From Areca catechu (taxonomy: Eukaryota > Streptophyta > Magnoliopsida > Arecales > Arecaceae): 64,000 nt of DNA. Shown here piece after piece: positions 1 to 10,911 of the stretch; the first letter of the stretch is position 1; each line of letters begins with the position of its first letter. The stretch lies in assembly GCA_021397845.1 (NCBI GenBank), contig CM038044.1, positions 82,779,942 through 82,843,941 of the forward strand, in the 5' to 3' direction. A program made the position numbers and the translations under genes. The notes under the pieces were generated by a model. It was not told the DNA's origin and searched no databases. It saw only the letters and a list, made by a program, of their open reading frames with translations.

Positions 1-1117
1 ATAAATTAAAATAAGAATAATAAATCTTTATTTCTAATTAAATCTAATTACATAATATTTAACTCCAAAGCCATTAATAGGGCTTGGAGTTAAAATTAAA
101 AAAAATAAAATATATCTGACTGACAAAGGCTCTCTCTCCCTAGCTTACTCTCCTTCTTGTATGTTGGAAGGGTGAAAGAAAGTGGGAAGAAGAGATGGGA
201 AGGGGCAAAAAGAAAGCGGCACTTAGGCTCGAAGTGGAATGGAGTGGAATGCAGAATTCTATGATAGATGTTCTTATATAGGTGGAGGGGAATGCGTCGG
301 CCCGTGTGTGAACCGTGTTTGTTTCTCATCCCCTTAACAGCTTTAATTCTTATCCTTATCCTACACCCGTTTGAGTTCCACGTTCCTATCCCCATACCTA
401 CTCTGCATGATCTTTGCATTCTGTTTCCCATGTTAAAAATTAAATTTCTCTATTATTCGTGCAGAGTCCATGGTTGATCTCTTCCTTCCAACTTCTTCGG
501 ACATCCAATCTCCCAACAACATTCTTCTAGACTGATAGTGGTGCTGCAGCGCATATGGCATCAGGGATCATCAAGCAACTATGGAATAATTGCAATGGAG
601 AATAGGACAGCGGGCTCGGGGCACAGAATTGAAAGACAATAGCAACTTGCAGGATGGTGATTTGGCTTGGATCCACAAGGGATAGTGTCATTGAATTTGG
701 TGAGCTCGGCATCGCAGGGATGATGATCGGTGGTGTTGAATCGGAGTGGAGGCGGTGACTTGACGAAGATCGGCCGGCTGATGGTTTTGAGTAGTGATAG
801 TAGATGGCCTGGTCTGGTTTTTTCAGTGGTGATGAAGTTCCCAGCATCTTCTCCATGGCTTGCGGTGGTGACAGCAACTTGGTCCTGTGAGGAGCTATGA
901 CGGATTGACGAACTGGTCATTGGACCGATTGGATAGTGGGAGGCTAGATGATAAAACTAGAGAAAGGGGAGGAGGCAAATGTGCAAAATGGTGATTCTTG
1001 GGATTTTTCCAGCATGGGAGTGTTCTCCGACATGTTCCTGGCCACAAGGAGACTCCCGGTGGTGAGAAGAGGAGTTCCCGCATCTTCTCCGATGAAAATG
1101 ATGCTCGAGGAGATCTG

Positions 1118-1144
1118 TGGTCCACGAACTTATTTCGTGGACCA
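1118..1144. repeat. Perfect 11-bp inverted repeat (hairpin)
   Basis: TGGTCCACGAA at 1118-1128 pairs perfectly with TTCGTGGACCA at 1134-1144 around a 5-nt loop. The sequence shows this directly; its role is unknown. A second hairpin follows 48 bases downstream and shares the GGTCC core. Confidence 0.75.
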
Positions 1145-1191
1145 GCGTAATGGCTGCTTGTGGTCCATTGAACTTTTGATAAACTAGGTAG

Positions 1192-1210
1192 CCGGTCCAT
1201 GGAGGACCGG
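1192..1210. repeat. Perfect 7-bp inverted repeat (hairpin)
   Basis: CCGGTCC at 1192-1198 pairs with GGACCGG at 1204-1210 around ATGGA. It shares a GGTCC core with the hairpin at 1118-1144, so the two may be arms of one old foldback element, but no TSD or outer termini are visible. Confidence 0.65.
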
Positions 1211-1440
1211 TTGCTCCAGAATTCATGCAACTTCATAATAATTCCTTTTAATTTTTTTTCATAGCTTAATTAAAGTTTGATTGGAATATTTTTTGCACCA
1301 TTAGACTCCAAAAATTTAGATCTTCGCATTGGCGGAGTTCTTTCATATAAAACATTACATAAAATTATTAATTTTAATTAATAAAGATAATTTGATATAT
1401 AAATTAATGCTTTTATGGCTAATATTTATGCACTTATCAA

Positions 1441-2105
1441 TAGGATCCTTCCCAGTTCGAAGAAAGCTTCCTATATTTTATGGGCTGGCTAGTAGCTGCC
1501 TTTCTCAGGACAAAGTCTCCTTCTCAAAACAATTTCACCTTCATGCGAGAGTTGAAGTAGTGGGCTATACACCACTGGTACGCGGCCATTCTAACTCATG
1601 CCTTATCCTGAACCTCTTCTAGTAGATTGAGATTTGTCCTTAGGTCCTTCAAATTGCATTGCTCATTGTAAGCCTCGATCCAGTGTGATGGCAAGCTCAC
1701 TTCTAGAGGGATGATAACCTTAGTTTTGAAGGCGAGGTTGAATGGTATCTCGCTTGTCGAAAACCCGTGAGTAGTGTGGTAGGTCTAGAGGATGCTGTAT
1801 AATTCTTCTACCTAAAGTCCTCTAACCTTATGCAGCCAAAATCTTTAGATCTTGAAGAATCATCTAGTTTGTGACTTTAGCCTCTTCATTTATCTATGAA
1901 TGTATGATTGAAGTGATTTAGTGGCTGATCTGCAAGTCCTTGTAGAACTCATCGAAAGATGCATTGTTAAACTATCTACCATTATCGATGACGATGTGAG
2001 GAAGTCCAAAATGGTAGATAATCGACTTTCAAATAAACTTTCAAGCCTCTTGCTCAATGATTCGGGCCAAAGGCTCCACCTCAACCCACTTTGTGAAGTA
2101 GTTGA
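1441..2105 (-). pseudogene. Gypsy (Tat/Athila-type) integrase relic
   Basis: Read on the minus strand from 2105 down, the translation gives the start of a plant Gypsy integrase core (NYFTKWVEVEPLA), then a segment around FGLPHIVIDNGR, then FNLAFKTKVIIPLEVSLPS, and finally AAYQWCIAHYFNSRMKV and KYRKLSSNWEGSY. These are the ordered landmarks of the integrase core and C-terminal region of Tat-lineage Gypsy elements. The frame is broken many times by stops and shifts, and the first catalytic Asp appears as Asn. Both ends are lost: the upstream side is cut at 2106 by an LTR, the downstream side fades into AT-rich sequence. It is dead, and is among the oldest pieces in the window. Confidence 0.8.
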
Positions 2106-3607
2106 TGTTAGGAATTCTTGGTGTGGTATGTAATCATGAATTTCAAAACTTTGATCATTTTGAAATCCAAAGACACCAAAAACCCTAATCCAGGATCTCC
2201 TTTATGCATTTCAAAAGTAAATCAACCAAGTAAATATAAATAAATGATCATGTGACATACCTGAATTGCTAAAATCAAGAAATTCCACTAGTTACATAAA
2301 TGTATACTATCCAAAGGTGATTCACATGAGAATCTATCCAAAGAAGTACTCCTTCTTGATTGCTTGATTCTTCCTGGTAGCCTTTTCTTCAAGTGTAGCC
2401 TTTTCCTCTTTATTTGGACCTTTCCCTCTTCAAGAGCACTCCAAATACTCTATAATGATGCCCTCCTTCCTTATAAAACCTTCTTCTAACTCTTTTTGTA
2501 CCCTTGTCTTAAAGTAAAGGACTTGTCCTAATGGATGGACTTTGTCTTGACAAGGAAATAGAGTAATTGAAAGGCTTCGAACTTCTTTTTCTAATGCATA
2601 AACCCAAGCCACCCCCCCTTTAAATAGAGAACGGGGGGGCATGAATTTGGAGTGTCAGATGAAGAGGAGAGGTGTCGTCAAGGGTCACATATGTTGATAG
2701 GGCATGATGAGAAGCGGGGCATGACAAAGAGTTGCATTCTCTTCTCTGAAAGAAAAAATGCAGCACCTCTTGGTCTTCTGTCTAGAAGAACACATGTTCA
2801 ATTCCAAACCCCATCAATTTATTTAAAATAAATAACTATTTTATGGTTAATTTAGAAAATGACATGTGGTGCCTCCTCATGAGGAGGTGCCTCTTGGAAT
2901 TACATGCACATAGAAGCAGACGTGCCTTCTCATTTCACCATTTCTAGGGCACCAATGAGTCTAAGGTCACGTATTCAAATCCCAACTAACCCAAAATTAA
3001 CTATTTATTTAAATAATGAATTTATATAACATTTAAAATGGATAAATAAAATTTATCCCATTTTAAACTCAAATAAATTGGTCTAAAAGAGGCTGCGAGC
3101 CCGGGTCAACCCGAACTGGCTAAATCAGGTTGAATTCGAATCCAATCGAATTATAACACTTAGAAAAATTTGAGAAATCCTATAAAATTAGAATTAATTC
3201 CAGATAATCTACCTAATATGTGGATAATCTTAATTTAAGTCTATCTTAAATTAATTTGCCCCATCAGCAAGTAATCGGACCTAAACTGATTAGCTCAGGA
3301 GTTCCGGTTAGCCCACATATGCTAGTATGTGAACCTGGCTAACCTATTTAAGATATAAAAATCCTAAATATTTAAAATTAACTTCTTCGATGAGTTTTCT
3401 AATATGTGTGACCCTCTAGGTTCCTGATCTAGCCAGTAGTAGGTTTATGTTTAGCCCGAATTGATTTAATTAGGCAACCAACTAGCCAAATCGAGTTAAA
3501 TTTAGCTAAGCCAAACTATCAATTTGAACCAACTTTAAAATTGACTCATAAAATCAATCAAATTGATTCATGAGAAACCAACGAGATAAGATTGACATCT
3601 AGCAACG
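2106..3607 (-). repeat. Truncated Angela/Tork-type LTR fragment
   Basis: The segment starts with TGTTAGGAATTC and follows the same order of blocks as the LTRs of C and D: a 'gatctcctt' block, a '...ggtgattcacatgag' block, 'gaagtactccttcttgattg', a 'tctagccagtagtagg' block and 'agattgacatctagcaacg'. Complete LTRs of this group run another ~850 bases; here the copy is cut at 3607 by a SIRE-type LTR. Orientation is inferred from C, where the same reading direction belongs to a minus-strand element. No partner LTR or TSD is visible. Confidence 0.75.
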
Positions 3608-4181
3608 TGTTGACCCTTGGAATGATTTTGATGATTACAAAATATTGGAGCATGCATTTGATACTGATGCTTTTCAAGTATTTAAGAAGTTTTTGTAGAG
3701 AATTTCTAATGGACAATCATCAATCCTATGTTTCTCAAGACCATTGGAATGTATCAATGTATTCAAGAAAAAGTTTCATATATTTTTCATATATTTGAGA
3801 GCCCTAAGTAAATTCAATTGTATATTCTTGATAAAGGGCCAAATCAGTGTAATTTTAAGTATAAACATCTTAGAATAGGTTTAAAATGTGTTTGGAAGAA
3901 GTTTGAAGCTATTTAGAAGACTTTGGAGAAGTTTCACTCGAGCCGACCCTAATGGATAGAGTTGATACATTTCTTGGCATGGCATAGCACTTTTCTGATA
4001 CACAACATTCAAGCCGACTCTCACAGAGTGACAGAAAATTGCTTCTAAAGTTTCAGTCAATTAAGCCGACTCTAATTTGACAAGAGCTGACTCTCACAAA
4101 CTACAAAATTTCTTCACTAAGCATCCAAGTTGACTCAAGTTGTGCAAGCCGACTGGAATCCCAAATTTTCAATAAGAATGG
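3608..4181 (+). repeat. Truncated SIRE-type LTR fragment
   Basis: It begins TGTTGACCCTTGGAATGA, a SIRE-type LTR start, and parallels the first ~550 bases of the LTR at 4182: 'ttggagcatg', a GTTTGGAAG-rich stretch, then repeated GAGCCGAC/AAGCCGACTC motifs. It is clearly diverged from the neighbouring LTR, so it is a different copy and not a simple duplication. It stops at 4181 where a full LTR starts. Four GCCGAC motifs remain in it. Confidence 0.75.
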
Positions 4182-5685
4182 TGTTGATCCCTGGAATGAT
4201 TTTGATGATAACAAAACATTGGAGCATGTATTTGACACTAACTATTTTCAAGTATTTTAGAAGTTTTTGTAAGATGATTCAAATGAACAACCACTCTTCC
4301 TACAATTCTAAAATTAATGTAGCATATTAAGTTTATTTTTGATAAAGTTTCATGTATTGAAGAGCCCAAGAAAACTTAATTAAGTATTCCTATAAAAAGG
4401 GCAATCTTATGTAATTTTTAAGTTTAAATTACTTAGATTAGGATTTGAAGAAGTTTAAAAGTCTTTGGAAGTTAGTTGGAATTTTTTGGAAGAAGTTTGG
4501 AAGCTTTTGGATGAAGTTCACTCGAGCTGACTTAAAGGGATAGAGTTGACTCATTGCTCTAGCATGGCATAGAAGTTTCTGGCATGCAAACATCCGAGCC
4601 GACTCGAAGGGATAGAGCCAACTTGTCTAGAATGTCAAATGTTCAATTTTCTGAAGTTAGACAATCGAGCTGACCCATGAGCAATTGAGCCAACTCCTCT
4701 AGAGTATGGAAAAACTAGTTCTGAGAAAACTAATTAGGTGAGCCAACTCGATTGAAAAGAGCTGACTCGACCAGAGTATAGATTCTACTTGTCTGAGAAT
4801 CCGAGTCGACTCGACCCAACTAAGCCGACTCGAATCCTAGTTTCAGGTGCATAACGATTAGTTCCAGAATTGACTTTTTGAATCCCAAAAGTGATCCAAT
4901 GGCTATATCTCGATTCCCAAGGCACTACAATGGCTATTTTCAGCTGGAATCAATTTTAGAGACTATAAATGAAGGATTTAAACATGTTTTAATAGAACTT
5001 TTGAAGAGAAAACTTTTGAAAAGAGGAAAAACTTTTAAGAGGGCATTGAACATTCAAGAAGAGCATTCAAGGAAGAACTCAAGACTTCACCAAACTCCAA
5101 TCATTCTCTTGAGTCATTTACTGGAGAAGTTTAAAAGCCTTAAAAAGAATTGAAGAGCAATCAAGAAGGCTTCTCAAGAGCATCAACTACAACCATCCAA
5201 CAAAGTTTGGTTTGTCATTAGTGTTGCTCTATTTTTTTAACTCTTTTATTGAGTCATTCCAAGTATAGTAGTGGCTGTAACTTGGAGATTGTTTAAGATT
5301 TTTAGTAAGCCTTGAAAACCAATTTTGGGTTATTAGTGAGCCCAGAAAAACTAACATTGTATTGGATTCTTTGTGATCCCGGTGTAAAACCAAGAATGGA
5401 TTTTGATTTGTGAGCCCGGTGTAAAATAAACCGACTATATTCCATAGTAAATATAGCGGAAATCCCAAGTGATATCTTGGATAGTGGACATAGGAGTTGG
5501 GTTGCTCCGAACCACTATAAATTGCTAGTATTTGTGCTCATGTTGATTGTGTTCTTTACTTGCTTCCACGTTTTATACTTAAATCACATCACTCATCACA
5601 CTAAGTTTTTAAAAGAGCACATACTTGTGAAAAAGTTTTAAATACCCAATTCACCCCCCCTCTTGGGTTAGCCAACTGGGCAACA
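4182..5685 (+). repeat. Element A 5' LTR (SIRE type)
   Basis: Starts TGTTGATCCCTGGAATGA and ends GGGCAACA, immediately before a primer site. It carries decayed GAGCCGACTC-type motifs around 4530-4840, mostly changed to GAGCTGAC or GAGCCAAC, which are C-to-T products of a CG site. Near the 3' end (5320-5445) are degenerate copies of the GTGAGCCCGG hairpin unit that is clearer in element B. Confidence 0.85.
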
Positions 5686-5687
5686 AC

Positions 5688-5699
5688 TGGAATCAGAGC
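5688..5699 (+). promoter_or_regulatory. Primer binding site of element A
   Basis: TGGAATCAGAGC, two bases after the LTR, differs at one position from TGGTATCAGAGC, the usual site complementary to the 3' end of initiator methionine tRNA that primes minus-strand DNA synthesis. Confidence 0.85.
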
Positions 5700-5736
5700 A
5701 GTGTCTCTGTAATTTATTTTTCTAGAGAAAAGATCT

Positions 5737-7434
5737 ATGGCAAACCCTATGAGTACCTCTTTGGCCGAAGGCCAATCTACAAAGAGACCTCCACTTTTTA
5801 CAGGCACAAATTATACCCATTGAAAAGCATGAATGAAAATTTATATTCAAGCAGTAGTTTTCAATTGTGAAAAGTAATTCTAAAAGGACCTCACACACTC
5901 ACAAAGAAGGTTGATGGCATAGACATCCCAAAACCTAAAGAGGAATGGGATAAATATGACATGAAGATGGGCAAATTAAACACTAAATCCATGAATCTTT
6001 TGTACTGTACTTTGGATGCTAATGAGTTTAACCAAATCTCTACTTGCATATTTGTAAAAGAAATTTGGGATAAACTTGAAGTAACCCATGAAGAAACTTC
6101 TCAAGTTAAAACTTCTAAGATTAATATTCTTGTACATAATTATGAGTTATTTAAAATGGAACCAAATGAAACTATATCTACCATGTTCTAAAGATTTATA
6201 TATATTATTAATGATTTAAAGAGTCTTGGCAAGATATATCAAATGCAGACCTTGTGCAGAAAATTTTAAGATCTCTACAAGATAAATAGGATCCAAAGGT
6301 CACTATGATTCAAGAGGCCAAGGACCTTAACACATTACCATTGGATGAGCTACTGGGTTCCTTGATCACTTGTGAGCTTACAATGCAACACCACAATGAG
6401 GATGATGTCAAGAAGAAAAAGTCAATAGCCTTCAAAGCTGTGGCTAAACTCAAGAAATAAGAAGAAGAAATAGAAGAAGAAAGCCCCTCCTTCGAAGATG
6501 AACTTGAAGATGATGATATTGCTCTAGTTATGAGGAGATTCAAGAAATTTGTGGATAGGAAGAAGGCAAGATATTGAAGGAAAAACTATAGAAAGGGGGA
6601 ACATAGCAAAGAGAGAGAAAAAGATAAAGAAAAAGATAAAGAAAGAGATAAAGAGCAATGGCCTATCCGCGACGAGTGCAAGAAACTAGGGCACTTCTGA
6701 TTAGATTGCCCTATATTAAAGAAAAGATCAAAAAGAAGAAGAAGAAAGTGATGGTTGCAACTTAGAGCGATAGCGAGAAGTCCACATCAAATGATGAGGA
6801 AGAGACTTGCAAAATTATGAACATATGTTTGATGGGTCTCGAAGATGAGATAATGTCCCCCAAATCTAATGATGAATTTATATATGAAAAATTAAATACT
6901 GCATTTTATAAACTTTTATCTGAATAAAAAAAGGCTGGATTGAAAATTAAGACTTTGAGAAATAATTGTGATACCTTGATAAATGAAAAGAATGAAATTA
7001 CAGAAAAGAACAAAATTTTGCAAAAATAATTGAATAGCATTTCAGAAAAATATAATGTTTTGCAAGTAAAAAAGAATGAAAATCTTGAAAAGTATAAGGC
7101 TTTACATGAAGAAAATATATGTTTACAAAAAGAAGTTGATAAACTAAATCCCTTAGTTAAAAAATTGACATTGAGTTCAAATAAGCTTGAGCTAATTTTG
7201 AAAAATCAAAGAGAAACAAATAATAAAGCTAGAATTGGATATAATTTATTGAATACAAACAAGTTTTCAGTTCCAAAATCTTATGTCCCAACGTTTTCAG
7301 CTCTGAAATCTTTTGCATCAATGTTTTCTACATCTAAATCTTTTCAAAAACCAAATATAATCTGTTACTTTTGTAATGGGGTTGGTCACAAGTCTTTTGA
7401 ATGCAATTTGAAAAAAAAAATAGAAGTAAAATGA
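5737..7434 (+). pseudogene. gag: Element A gag, decayed (SIRE type)
   Basis: The ATG at 5737 opens MANPMSTSLAEGQS, the same start as gag of element B. The capsid region (UBN2-like; ALDSNEF-type block, then EIWDKLEVTHEETSQVK at about 6058-6110) follows with several stops. A first zinc knuckle lies near 6674-6711 with a stop in place of an internal residue. A Lys/Glu-rich coiled coil spans about 6910-7200, then a second knuckle CYFCNGVGHKSFEC at about 7361-7402. Two knuckles separated by a long coiled coil is the layout seen in elements B and G too. Gag would form the particle and package RNA. Stops and shifts throughout make this copy non-functional. Confidence 0.85.
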
Positions 7435-7509
7435 AAAAGGTTTGGGTTCCCAAAGGAACCACTTCTACTAACCTACAAGGATCCAAGAAAGCTTGGGTAC
7501 GTAAAATAA

Positions 7510-8930
7510 TTACTTGATTATTTTGTAGGAATGTCTTGCAACCCAGAATTCAAAGAAAAGATAGTATCTGGACAGTGACTGTTCAAGATAAATGATGGGT
7601 GACAAAGAACAATTCATCACCCTAGAAATGAAAGATGGAGGACTGGTCACTTTTGGTGACAATGGTAAGGGGAAGATTATTGGCATTGGTAAGATCAGAA
7701 TTATCCTTTCTACATTCATTGAAAATGTATTGCTAGTAGACAAGCTGAAACACAATTTATTAAGTATAAGTCAATTATGTAATAGAGGCTTCAAGGTTGT
7801 TTTTGAATCTTCAATGTGTATAGTAACTAGTTCTCTTGATTCTACCACTAAGTTTATTGGTCATAGACTTGAAACATTTATGTGGTAGACTTAAATGATC
7901 TTGCCATGTTAAGTAGTACAAGTATAGTGGCAATCAATGCTAAAACCAAGGAATCTAGCTTACTTTGGCATAGAAGATTAGGTCATGCTAGCATGCATAC
8001 ATTAGCTAAATTGATTTCCAATGATCTAATTAGAGATTTACCTAAGCTTAAAATTGATTTTGAACATGTTTGTGATGCATGCCAATTTGGTAAACAGACT
8101 AGAGAGAGTTTTAAGTCGAAAAATATGGTTTCAACTTCTAGACCTTTAGAGCTATTACACATGGACTTATTTGGACCAACCAGGACCATAAGCCTAGGAG
8201 GTATGAAATATGAACTTGTGATAGTAGATAATTTTTCAAGATTTACTTGGATTTTATTTATTGCACATAAAGTGAAACTTTTAAAGTATTCAAAAATTTC
8301 ATAAGAAAGTTTTCAATCAGAAATTTTTTTTAGTTATTTCAATTAGAAGTGATCATGTCACAGAATTTAAAAATCAATATTTTGAAGAATATTGTACTGA
8401 GCATGGCATTGATCACAACTTCTCCACTCCTAGAACACCACAGCAAAATGGTGTTATAGAGAGGAAAAATAGGATATTGGAAGAGATGGCCCAAACTATG
8501 TTATGTGAAGGTAATCTTTCAAGATACTTTCAGGCAGAAGTTATGAACACTGCCTGTTATATTTTGAACCATGTTTTGATAAGACCTATTCTAAAGAAAA
8601 TTCCCTATAAACTTTGGAATGATAGAAAACCTAGTATTCATTATTTTCATATTTTTGGATGCAAATGCTTTGTATTGAATAATGGAAAGGATAACCTTAG
8701 AAAATTTGATGCTAAATCTGATGAAGCAATATTTCTGAGTTATTCAACTTCTAGCAAAATTTATAGAGCTTTTAATAAAAGAACATAACTGTTAAAAAAT
8801 TTATTCATGTTATATTTGATAAAACTAACCCCTCACCTTCTAGAAAAGAAGAGTGCATTGATAATGATGTAGGTACAATTGATAAAGCTATGGAGGACAA
8901 GAGCCTAAAGGACAAACAAACAGAATAAGG
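7510..8930 (+). pseudogene. pol: Element A pol fragment: protease-integrase
   Basis: The start of pol shows YLDSDCSR at about 7565, the decayed form of the WYLDSGCSRHMTGD block that contains the Asp-Ser-Gly protease triad. The pre-integrase domain (LWHRRLGHASMH, CDACQFGKQTR; about 7966-8110) and integrase core follow. The first catalytic Asp of VIVDDFSRF is Asn here (VIVDNFSRF), the second block reads SDHVTEF for SDHGTEF, and the Glu block VIERKNR is intact. Frameshifts occur near 7880 and 8290. The frame ends in the variable region after integrase; RT and RNase H are absent, so this copy cannot reverse transcribe itself. Confidence 0.85.
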
Positions 8931-9086
8931 TGAAGAAATTGGAAGGATGTTATAGGAGAGATCATTAGAAAGGTTTGTAAATCATTGGTTTAGTAGACTT
9001 AAAAGCCCTAGATCTTTTAATTATTTATCTTCTTTATTTAATTAACTTTTGCTTATCTTTGTTGAAGCTCACTAAAGCAAGGATTT
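8931..9086. repeat. Probable Gypsy LTR piece hosting element B
   Basis: This stretch no longer aligns with SIRE sequence. Together with 61808-61920 it reads as one piece when element B and one GATTT are removed; the far side contains 'catgggatcgaccctattca' and 'gtgcacttgcgattt', a phrase I know from the 3' end of plant Athila/Tat-type LTRs. The last five bases (9082-9086, GATTT) are the left target duplication of element B. Family assignment is inference. Confidence 0.5.
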
Positions 9087-9445
9087 TGTTGACCCCATAA
9101 GTGATTTTAATGATAACCAAACATTGGAGCATGTACATTTATTTCTAACAACTCTTCAAGTGTTTTACAAGTTTTTGTAGGATGAGTTAATTATTCAAAC
9201 TTCAACTCCTACACCTTTGTTTCTTGTTTGAGTTGTATTGTAATGTGTTTCTGTAAAGAAGAACCCAATAAAAAAAAGTTAAGAAAAAATCATGTAAAAA
9301 GGGTTACTTCTGTGCGTGTGTGCCTTAAAAATTAATTTGAGTTGGTATGATTGAAAAGTTATAAGAGTGTTGGTAAGAGTTTTTCTTTGAGTTCAATTAT
9401 AAAAATCATGAAGAAGATACTCGAGACGACCCAGCATGTTGAAGA

Positions 9446-9863
9446 GCCGACTCTACTTCATGGCATGCAGCAAGGATTTTGGTATGTAGCAATCCGAGCT
9501 GACTCGAAGGTAACCGAGCCGACTTCAGTGAATTAGAGTCGACTGGAATATGTCTGAGCCGACTCCTCCAGAGTCCAGTTTTTGAAGATTTCTGAGAACA
9601 GCCAGGCGAGTCGACCCGAACCAGAAAGAGCTGACTCTGCCAGATCGAATTTTGAAGACCTGAGAAAGCGAGCCGACTCGAACTGCAATGAGCCGACTCT
9701 TCCAGAGTGATGATTTTAGAACCTAAGAAGAAGAGCCGACCAATGATCAAAAGAGCCGACTCATCGAGTTTAAGATTTTCAAAGATATAAGTTCGAGCCA
9801 ACCTGAGCTATAAGAGCCGACTCGTCTAGAGTGAAGTTTTGTACCCTAAGATAAAGTGCCGAC
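9446..9863 (+). promoter_or_regulatory. GCCGAC (DRE/CRT-core) array in B 5' LTR
   Basis: Nine exact GCCGAC hexamers, mostly in the frame GAGCCGACTC, lie within about 420 bases, with further decayed copies (GAGCTGAC, GAGCCAAC, GAGTCGAC). (A/G)CCGAC is the known core of the plant drought/cold element bound by DREB/CBF factors. The count is seen directly; a promoter role is inference. The matching 3' LTR array holds thirteen. Confidence 0.6.
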
Positions 9864-10376
9864 TGCACTGAAGATTTAGTGACTCGGCCTATTGACTTGA
9901 AGGATCCGAGTCAACTCGAAGGAATTCAAGTCAACTCGATCATCGCTTTCAGGTATTTAACGACTAGTTCCAAAATTTATTTTTGAATGCCAAAAAGTGC
10001 TCCAACAGTCACAAACCACTTTCCAACGGTCTACAATGGCTAGAATTGCCTTGAAGTGATAGAAGACCTTATATTTGAAGGATTTGATTCCTTGAAGCAA
10101 TGGATTAGAAAGTTCTTCAAAGTTTTGAGAGCTACATTGAATATCCTACCCACCTAAAAGAAAGAGAGCACAAGAGCATTGAAGCAAGCCTTCAAGTCTT
10201 CACCAACTCTGATATGAAGCTTGAAGCAATTTTGGAAGAAGCCACTGCAGCAATTAAAGCTCATTCAAGTGAAAGTCAAGTGGACTTCTATCAAGATGCA
10301 CCGGCAACTATCCGACAAATTGAGTTTATCATTTATTGTTGCATTTATTTTAATTCTTTTTCTAAATTGTTATTGG

Positions 10377-10612
10377 ATTATTGGTGAGCCCGGTTGAAAA
10401 AACAAATAGGTTCTTGGTGAGCTTTGATAAAAACCAAGTGTTGGATTCTTGGTGATCCTGGTAAAACCAAGTTAGGTTCTTGGTGATCCTATGAAAACCA
10501 AGTTAGGTTTTTTTGGTGAGCCTGTTCAAAACCAAAGGATGTTGGGTTTTCTTTGGTGATCTAGTTAAAACCAAAGTATAGAGGTTTTGGATTGTGATAT
10601 TGTAAAAACAAT
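10377..10612 (+). repeat. Array of short hairpins in B 5' LTR
   Basis: Six to seven units of about 26-35 bases, each with the form CTTGGT-GATCCTGGTAAA-ACCAAG. The arms pair in each unit but differ between units: CTTGGT/ACCAAG at 10413/10433, 10448/10466 and 10479/10497, CTTTGGT/ACCAAAG at 10551/10570, ATTGT/ACAAT at 10591/10608. The loop keeps a GTGA(G/T)CCTG core. The same array is at 61318-61560. Such paired arm changes suggest selection on structure. Confidence 0.65.
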
Positions 10613-10868
10613 TTGACTATATTCAGGTGTAAATATTGTGGAAATCCCAAGTGGTATCTTGGGTAGTGGACGTAGGAGCTGGGTTGCTCCGAACCACTAT
10701 AAATTTCATGTGTTTGTGTTGTGCTTACTTGACTCTATTTAACTTCTGCAATTTAATACTCTATCATAGCACCTACCACTTATAAAGGATTTTTAATTGC
10801 ACATTATCTACTTTAAAATTTTAAATTCTCAATTCATCCCCCTCTTGGATAGCCACCTGGGCAACAAC

Positions 10869-10880
10869 TAGTATTATAGC
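10869..10880 (+). promoter_or_regulatory. Primer binding site of element B (decayed)
   Basis: TAGTATTATAGC aligns with TGGTATCAGAGC with three changes, each of the C/T or G/A type, two bases after the LTR end. Confidence 0.8.
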
Positions 10881-10911
10881 AGTATCTCTGAATACATAAG
10901 AGTAAAGATTG

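Larger units (their letters stand above)
1..1440. other. Unassigned sequence, no supported gene
   Basis: The first ~480 bases are AT-rich and hold no coherent reading frame. From about 530 to 1236 the sequence becomes GC-richer and several frames stay open by composition on both strands, but I see no protein motif, no splice pattern and no similarity to the other elements here. Two strong hairpins lie at 1118-1144 and 1192-1210. From 1240 to 1440 it is AT-rich again and runs into the decayed integrase. It could be part of an old non-autonomous element or ordinary spacer. Confidence 0.4.
4182..8930 (+). mobile_element. Element A: truncated SIRE-type Copia
   Basis: A 5' LTR (4182-5685), primer site, gag and the first part of pol up to the end of integrase are present in canonical order. 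The alignment with element B is lost soon after the post-integrase segment (CIDNDVGTIDKA at ~8850), so RT, RNase H, the extra ORF and the 3' LTR are missing. Element A is therefore a 5' half. The sequence after ~8930 seems to belong to a different LTR, into which element B later inserted. It carries many stops and frameshifts and is not active. Confidence 0.85.
9087..10866 (+). repeat. Element B 5' LTR
   Basis: Starts TGTTGACCCCATAAGTG and ends GGGCAACA. It aligns end to end with 60025-61807; by eye identity is above 90% with mostly C/T and G/A changes (not computed). Two internal features stand out: nine GCCGAC motifs at 9446-9863 and a hairpin array at 10377-10612. The last ~250 bases include an A-rich, Lys-codon-free leader to the primer site. 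Confidence 0.95.

Noticed and set aside
527..1236. Three overlapping minus-strand frames of 89-116 codons near the left edge
   Set aside because: Mutually overlapping, low-complexity, no recognisable domain; GC content explains them.
9446..9863. Short direct repeats with variable spacers that look a little like a CRISPR array
   Set aside because: Repeats are only ~10 bases, irregularly spaced and lie in an LTR of a plant retrotransposon; no cas genes.
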